From contig NZ_JACOGD010000006.1 in the NCBI RefSeq assembly GCF_014284235.1, forward strand, positions 95,207-159,206: DNA of 64,000 nt. The letters are read 5' to 3'. Within the stretch, counting starts at the first letter, position 1, and each line of letters begins with the position of its first letter. The notes under the pieces are model-generated. The model saw nothing but the letters and a program-made list of their open reading frames with translations, was not told where the DNA came from and made no database searches. Shown here piece after piece: positions 60,164-64,000 of the stretch. A program made the translations under genes and the position numbers. The DNA comes from Cognatundibacterium curvum (lineage in GTDB: Bacteria; Pseudomonadota; Gammaproteobacteria; Burkholderiales; Burkholderiaceae_D).

Positions 60164-61615
60164 TCAGGCGACCGCTTTACGCGGTTTTTGATGCGCAACG
60201 ATTGCACCCAGGCTGCGCATGGCGGCATCCAGCTCTTCGGAATAATGGGTGCCGCAATTAATCCGCAGAAAATGATCAAAGCGGTTGGAATTGGAGTACA
60301 GCAGGCCGGGTGAAATCAGGATGCCTTGCTCCAGTGCGGCGTCGAATACTGCCTGCGACGAACAGTAGGCCGGCATTTCTACCCAGATCGATACGCCGCC
60401 ATCGGGCATGCTGAAGCGGGTACCTTCCGGAAAATAGCGCGCGATGGCCTCGGCCATTTTTTCACGCTGCTGTCTGAGTGTCACACGCAATTTACGCAAG
60501 TGGCGGTCATAATGCGTCGATTGCAAAAAGGCTGCCGCTACTTTTTGTGACAACTCTTCGTTATAGCGGGTCTGTGCGTATTTGAACATGTCGACCCTGG
60601 CTTGCCAGCGTCCAGCCAGCATCCAGCCTATGCGCAGGCCGGGTGCCATGATTTTATGCAGCGAAGCGCAGTAAATGACGTTGCCGCTTTTATCCCAGTG
60701 CTTGCAGGCAGTCGGGATATTATCGGCATTACATAAGGCGCTGTAAGAGTCATCTTCGATCAACGGAATGTGCTGTGCCTCGCATAAGCTGACCAGCCTT
60801 TGCTTATGCGTATCCGGCATGATGCTGCCCAACGGATTTTGCAAATGCGGCACCACTACCACTGCTTTGATATTGTCATAAGTCTGCATCGCCAATTCCA
60901 GCGCTTCGATAGAAATCCCGGTATGCGGACTGGTCGGGATTTCTAAAGCTTTCATGCCCAGGCTTTCCAGCACCTGTAGCAGGCCGTAAAAAGTCGGCGA
61001 TTCAACCGCAATCACATCACCGGCATGCGCGACGGCACGCAGTGCCAGATTCAGTGCCTCGATACAGCCATGCGTGATCACCACTTCATCGGCACGCGTG
61101 CTGATGCCGACGTCCAGCGCACGTTTGGCCAGCGCAGCGCGCAGTTCGCGGTTGCCGCCCGGTGAAATTGCCTTGGTCAACAGATACGGATGCTGGCGCA
61201 GGATGCTGTTGGTCAGCTGACGTAATTGCTGATGCGGATACAGCTCCGGTGCACCGGTGGCGCGTGCCAGATTCACTTTCACCTGACGCTGACCTTGCGC
61301 AATGATGGCTGACACCCGTTCATGGATGCCGACAAACTGAGCCGGATCGATGCGCTTGACCGGCCTGGGTTCCGCTGCCGGCGCCAGGTTCATGCGGCGC
61401 GGCTGCCGTACGAAATAGCCTGAGCGTGGCCGCGCTTCCAGCCAGCCTTGCGCTTCCAGATAACGGCACATTTGCAATGCCGTCGACAGACTGATGTGAT
61501 GCAGCTGCATCAGCTTACGCACTGAGGGCATGCGTTCACCACAAGCCAGGGTGCCGGCCTGGATCGCGCTCAGATAATGGTCGGCCAGCTGGCGGTAAAG
61601 GATGGGTGTGGACAT
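60164..61615 (-). CDS. MocR-family transcriptional regulator (GntR HTH plus aminotransferase)
   Basis: A 483-residue regulator with a winged helix of the GntR type at residues 1-75 (YRQLADHYLSAIQAGTLACGERMPSVRKL, HISLSTALQMCRYLEAQGWLEARPRSGYFV), followed by a PLP-dependent aminotransferase-fold domain. The PLP lysine is in CASLHKIMAPGLRIGW and other fold elements are EDDSYSALCN and FYGLLQVLESLGM. MocR proteins respond to vitamin B6 or amino compounds. The ATG at 61615 was chosen over one 14 codons upstream because it places the HTH at the usual position. It lies upstream of dctA in the same direction. Confidence 0.9.
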   Translation of the reverse strand: MSTPILYRQLADHYLSAIQAGTLACGERMPSVRKLMQLHHISLSTALQMCRYLEAQGWLEARPRSGYFVRQPRRMNLAPAAEPRPVKRIDPAQFVGIHERVSAIIAQGQRQVKVNLARATGAPELYPHQQLRQLTNSILRQHPYLLTKAISPGGNRELRAALAKRALDVGISTRADEVVITHGCIEALNLALRAVAHAGDVIAVESPTFYGLLQVLESLGMKALEIPTSPHTGISIEALELAMQTYDNIKAVVVVPHLQNPLGSIMPDTHKQRLVSLCEAQHIPLIEDDSYSALCNADNIPTACKHWDKSGNVIYCASLHKIMAPGLRIGWMLAGRWQARVDMFKYAQTRYNEELSQKVAAAFLQSTHYDRHLRKLRVTLRQQREKMAEAIARYFPEGTRFSMPDGGVSIWVEMPAYCSSQAVFDAALEQGILISPGLLYSNSNRFDHFLRINCGTHYSEELDAAMRSLGAIVAHQKPRKAVA

Positions 61616-61878
61616 GCTGAATTCTTTAAAAGCGCAAATAAATGGTAAACGTCGCAAATTGCCGTGTCTGCCCGATGCGGTACTGACCCTGGCATCATCA
61701 GGCTTAGTCTGGCGCAGGCAAAGATACAGTTTGCGCTGATTCCGACAATAACAGAAGGAAAAATCACAAATTGCTGCGATACAGTTTCTGCTTCTCTGTG
61801 CCTGTTATGGTTTGTCGCTCAGGCTTAAGCTGTTCTCACCATGCTCAGTCAGGCTAGAGGCCAGGAAGGATGAATACA

Positions 61879-62235
61879 ATGCACATCGAATTGCAGAACA
61901 CACAGTGCTGGTACGGCTATCTGGAAAAAGGGAGCTGCGTCAGGCTGCACAGTGGCCGTGCGCTGCTACGCAATCTGAGCGCGGAAATCAGCGGCTTGCC
62001 GCAGACCCTGATGCTGGAGCAGGGGCAGCCACAGGTGTTGGCTCAGTCTGGCTGGATGCTCATTGCGGCGCAAACGGCATTGACTTGTACTTGTGTGCCG
62101 CCGCCAGAACACTCTTTGCTGCAATTTGTCAGGGACAGGCTGGCCGATACCGGATTATTGCGCTTTATCCGAAAAACTCTTTCATCAGGAAGTTTTCCAG
62201 CTCGGCGCTATCCTGAGGACGGGCCGACAGGGTGA
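61879..62235 (+). CDS. small protein, possibly DUF2917-like
   Basis: A 118-residue protein, divergent from the MocR gene. The segment YLEKGSCVRLHSGRALLRNLSAEISG followed by LEQGQPQVLAQSGWMLIAAQ is weakly like the DUF2917 pattern (a gly/beta-rich domain near 60 residues). The ATG at 61879 has AAGGA 8 bases upstream; the ATG three codons before is also possible. Its 3' end overlaps the TonB-like gene on the other strand by 71 bases, so one of the two might be shorter in reality. Confidence is moderate. Confidence 0.55.
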   Translation: MHIELQNTQCWYGYLEKGSCVRLHSGRALLRNLSAEISGLPQTLMLEQGQPQVLAQSGWMLIAAQTALTCTCVPPPEHSLLQFVRDRLADTGLLRFIRKTLSSGSFPARRYPEDGPTG

Positions 62236-63016
62236 TAACTCTGCCCAGTCGGCGTGATTCCCAGCTGAAGTCGCCCTGATAATGGCTGCGTATCAGCTCT
62301 ATCATGCGTCTGACCATGGCCAGCTCGACGTTACCACCTAGCCCCGCATCGACTTCGATGACCTGCTTCCAGCTGCTGCTGGAATTCGGACGCCAGCCAC
62401 GGAAAGAGAAAGTGCCGACCCGCGTGCTCTTACTCAGTATCTGGAACACGCCATTGGTCCCATCGCGGCCAGCGGCCTGCTGCATACTGCGTCGCACATT
62501 GGCTTCTGCCACTTCCTGTGGCGACATGCCGCGACCATTGCTGGAGGAGGAACTTTCCTGCGGCGTATTGTCTTGCTGCGCCTGACGTTTGGCACGTACC
62601 GCATTGAGCATAGACATCATGTCTTCAGCAGGTGCCGCCTGCGCCACGGGTGGCGGGGTTTGCGCAATCGGGGCCGGGGCTTCCACCGGTGGCACAGGGC
62701 TGGGCAGATTCGGTGTCTGTCTGGTCTTGGGGATGGTAACCGGCGGCTTGGCTTTGGGCTCAGATTTCTTAGGCGCAGCCTGTTTGGCCTGCACCACTTT
62801 ATCCATGATCAGCACCATCGGTGTATTGGAGGCAGCGTTATCACCCTGCTTTTTCTTTTTTTCCAACTGCATGTGCAGCAGAAAATACAGTAACACCGCG
62901 TGCATCAGCACCACTAACAGCAGACCTGTCATGCTGGCCGGACGAAAGCGGATATGCAGATGCACTTCGCCGGGTTCTGCAATTTCATTTTCAGGTGCTT
63001 CTATACTGAACTTCAT
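62165..63016 (-). CDS. TonB-like protein with N-terminal membrane anchor
   Basis: A 283-residue protein: a short cytoplasmic N-terminus, one membrane helix (about residues 30-50, SMTGLLLVVLMHAVLLYFLLH), a Lys-rich and then Pro-rich periplasmic stretch (KKSEPKAKPPVTIPKTRQTPNLPSPVPPVEAPAP), and a C-terminal domain of about 110 residues with SKSTRVGTFSFRGW and GRVITLSARPQDSAELENFL. The layout is that of TonB/TolA-like energy transducers, but the C-terminal domain does not look like a standard TonB domain. No exbB or exbD is adjacent. The ATG at 63016 is chosen over one 7 codons upstream. Confidence 0.65.
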   Translation of the reverse strand: MKFSIEAPENEIAEPGEVHLHIRFRPASMTGLLLVVLMHAVLLYFLLHMQLEKKKKQGDNAASNTPMVLIMDKVVQAKQAAPKKSEPKAKPPVTIPKTRQTPNLPSPVPPVEAPAPIAQTPPPVAQAAPAEDMMSMLNAVRAKRQAQQDNTPQESSSSSNGRGMSPQEVAEANVRRSMQQAAGRDGTNGVFQILSKSTRVGTFSFRGWRPNSSSSWKQVIEVDAGLGGNVELAMVRRMIELIRSHYQGDFSWESRRLGRVITLSARPQDSAELENFLMKEFFG

Positions 63017-63401
63017 GGATAGCCGGATTTCATGCACGAATCATAGAGCTCGCAAGCATACAACAAACTTTACTTGTTTCTGTAACAAAGATGCTGGTCC
63101 TGACAGATGCGGCTCTTCGTCCTGTCAGAAGAAAGTGTAACAAAACATGACATTTGTTTCGGTGACAAACTTCGTGTTCCCCTATGAAAACAGAATAAGT
63201 TCAAACTGAATATGTCAGATTTGTGCAGAATTGCACCGATGGGCAATAGGAAAGCCTCTTTCTTTCTACTAAGATAGATACACTCATTAATCAGGATGTA
63301 CCCAAAATCGTTCCGCCAGCCGTACGGCCTCTTGTCATATCCGTGCCATGCTTTGCTGGAATAATTTTGCCTGAATTCTCATATTGAAAAAAGGTAGCGC
63401 C
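63017..63401. promoter_or_regulatory. divergent promoter region with two similar dyads
   Basis: The 17-mers TTGTTTCTGTAACAAAG (63074-63090) and TTGTTTCGGTGACAAAC (63154-63170) are alike at 14 of 17 positions; each is a near-palindrome with TTGTT/AACAA-type half-sites, 80 bases apart. They are the only structured features in the region between the TonB-like gene and the DUF1800 gene. They may be operators of one regulator. No gene was seen. Confidence 0.45.
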
Positions 63402-64000
63402 ATGCCAGATGAAGTGGTCGATATATCAGCAATGCCCGAAATACGTGTTGCATCGCCAGCAGAGGGAAAGCTTGAAATAGCCAGCACCTCCAATTTACCT
63501 GTAATTGCTGCCACAGCGGCTGCCAGTCTGGCACTGAGTGCCTGTGGTGGCGGTGGAGGGACAGGCAGCAGTGACAGCGGCGGTAGTGGCAGCACGCCGC
63601 CGGTTACTCCACCTAAAGCTTTGACTGAAGCTGAAGCCGCCCGCTTCCTGGCTCAGGCCGCAGTGGGGATTACACGCACCCAGATCGCCAGAGTGCAGGC
63701 TGTTGGTTATGCCGCATGGATCGATGAGCAAATCGCGCTGGCGCCTTCCACCAGCCGCTGGGACTGGCTCAAAGCCAAGGGGTTTGATGCCGCCACCAAT
63801 ATTTTTACCCAAAACGGTTTTGACGGCGCGGTCTGGGGCAAGCTGATTTCTGCACCGGACACTCTGCGTCAGCGCGTCACCCAGGCATTGTCCGAAATTA
63901 TCGTGGTGGGCATTGATGGACTGGTTGGCGCAGGCTGGCAGCCATTTTCAGCTGCCGCCTATCTCGATATGCTGGAAGTGAACAGCTTTGGTAATTTCCG
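63402..64000 (+). CDS. DUF1800 family lipoprotein, N-terminal part
   Basis: The first 199 codons of a gene that runs off the right edge. The N-terminus MPDEVVDISAMPEIRVASP is followed by a signal-like segment ending in the lipobox LSAC-GGGGG, then a Ser/Gly/Pro linker. From about residue 75 the segment LTEAEAARFLAQAAVGITRTQIARVQAVGYAAWIDEQIA is the start of the DUF1800 domain (PF08811), with RQRVTQALSEIIVVG and the following helix. DUF1800 proteins are usually 450-600 residues long and often encoded next to a DUF1501 protein, which would lie outside the window. AAGG lies before the ATG. Function unknown. Confidence 0.82.
   Translation, partial: MPDEVVDISAMPEIRVASPAEGKLEIASTSNLPVIAATAAASLALSACGGGGGTGSSDSGGSGSTPPVTPPKALTEAEAARFLAQAAVGITRTQIARVQAVGYAAWIDEQIALAPSTSRWDWLKAKGFDAATNIFTQNGFDGAVWGKLISAPDTLRQRVTQALSEIIVVGIDGLVGAGWQPFSAAAYLDMLEVNSFGNF

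Noticed and set aside
1-64000. CRISPR arrays, tRNA or rRNA genes, prophage
   Set aside because: Reading the window showed no regularly spaced direct repeats of CRISPR size, no rRNA-like stretches, and no recognisable tRNA, integrase or capsid gene; a tRNA scan was not run.

Overview
The window looks like chromosomal DNA of a betaproteobacterium of the order Burkholderiales, most like the Oxalobacteraceae (Undibacterium/Herminiimonas-like). This is inferred from a Bug-family receptor next to a TctD/TctE pair, lipoproteins with a CGGG sequence after the lipobox cysteine, a DUF1800 lipoprotein, a 1218-residue PutA beside an Lrp-type regulator, MocR and SlyX proteins, and a base composition near half G+C. 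No ribosomal or transfer RNA gene, phage, insertion sequence with a transposase, or CRISPR array was recognised.

Layout. 0-2 kb: the tail of a LysR regulator, an unusual seven-unit array of DnaA-box-like 9-mers, riboflavin synthase and a carboxymuconolactone-decarboxylase-like protein. 2-10 kb: an HD-GYP response regulator facing a GAF-GAF histidine kinase, then an Lrp regulator divergent from putA. 10-15 kb: an OmpA-like lipoprotein, a patatin and a redoxin in one likely operon, a single-domain asparaginase and periplasmic proteins. 15-22 kb: a membrane diguanylate cyclase, a DyP peroxidase and a MASE1-PAS-PAS-GGDEF-EAL protein. 22-31 kb: an FbpABC-type ABC importer, a Bug receptor and a TctD/TctE pair plus another binding protein. 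31-44 kb: a B12-binding radical SAM protein, a cheW-MCP operon, a small repeat-containing secreted protein, two HDOD proteins, a GH18 chitinase, slyX, a metallo-beta-lactamase-fold hydrolase and a second MCP. 43-51 kb: a GlxA-type regulator divergent from a PaaI-type thioesterase, an Ig-like lipoprotein, DUF2721, ygiD and a two-component system divergent from a Spy/CpxP-like protein. 51-64 kb: a REC-DUF3369-GGDEF-EAL protein, a short Hsp70, a CNNM/CorC-type protein, a TetA-like MFS pump, dctA, a MocR regulator, a TonB-like protein and the start of a DUF1800 lipoprotein.

Taken together the window is dominated by environmental sensing. It holds four c-di-GMP proteins, two chemoreceptors with CheW, two HDOD proteins, three likely two-component systems and several periplasmic binding proteins, alongside uptake and catabolism of small carbon and nitrogen compounds (proline, C4-dicarboxylates, chitin).

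The least ordinary signals are non-coding: the 11-bp-periodic DnaA-box-like array at 401-476; a family of AGGGCCTGTTAA repeats that sits on or next to stop codons; and a roughly 100-bp element with perfect 15-bp terminal inverted repeats. A 23-codon hydrophobic ORF with a good ribosome binding site and a small exported protein with an internal duplication are the main unknown genes. I did not find a clearly new defence or biosynthetic system.
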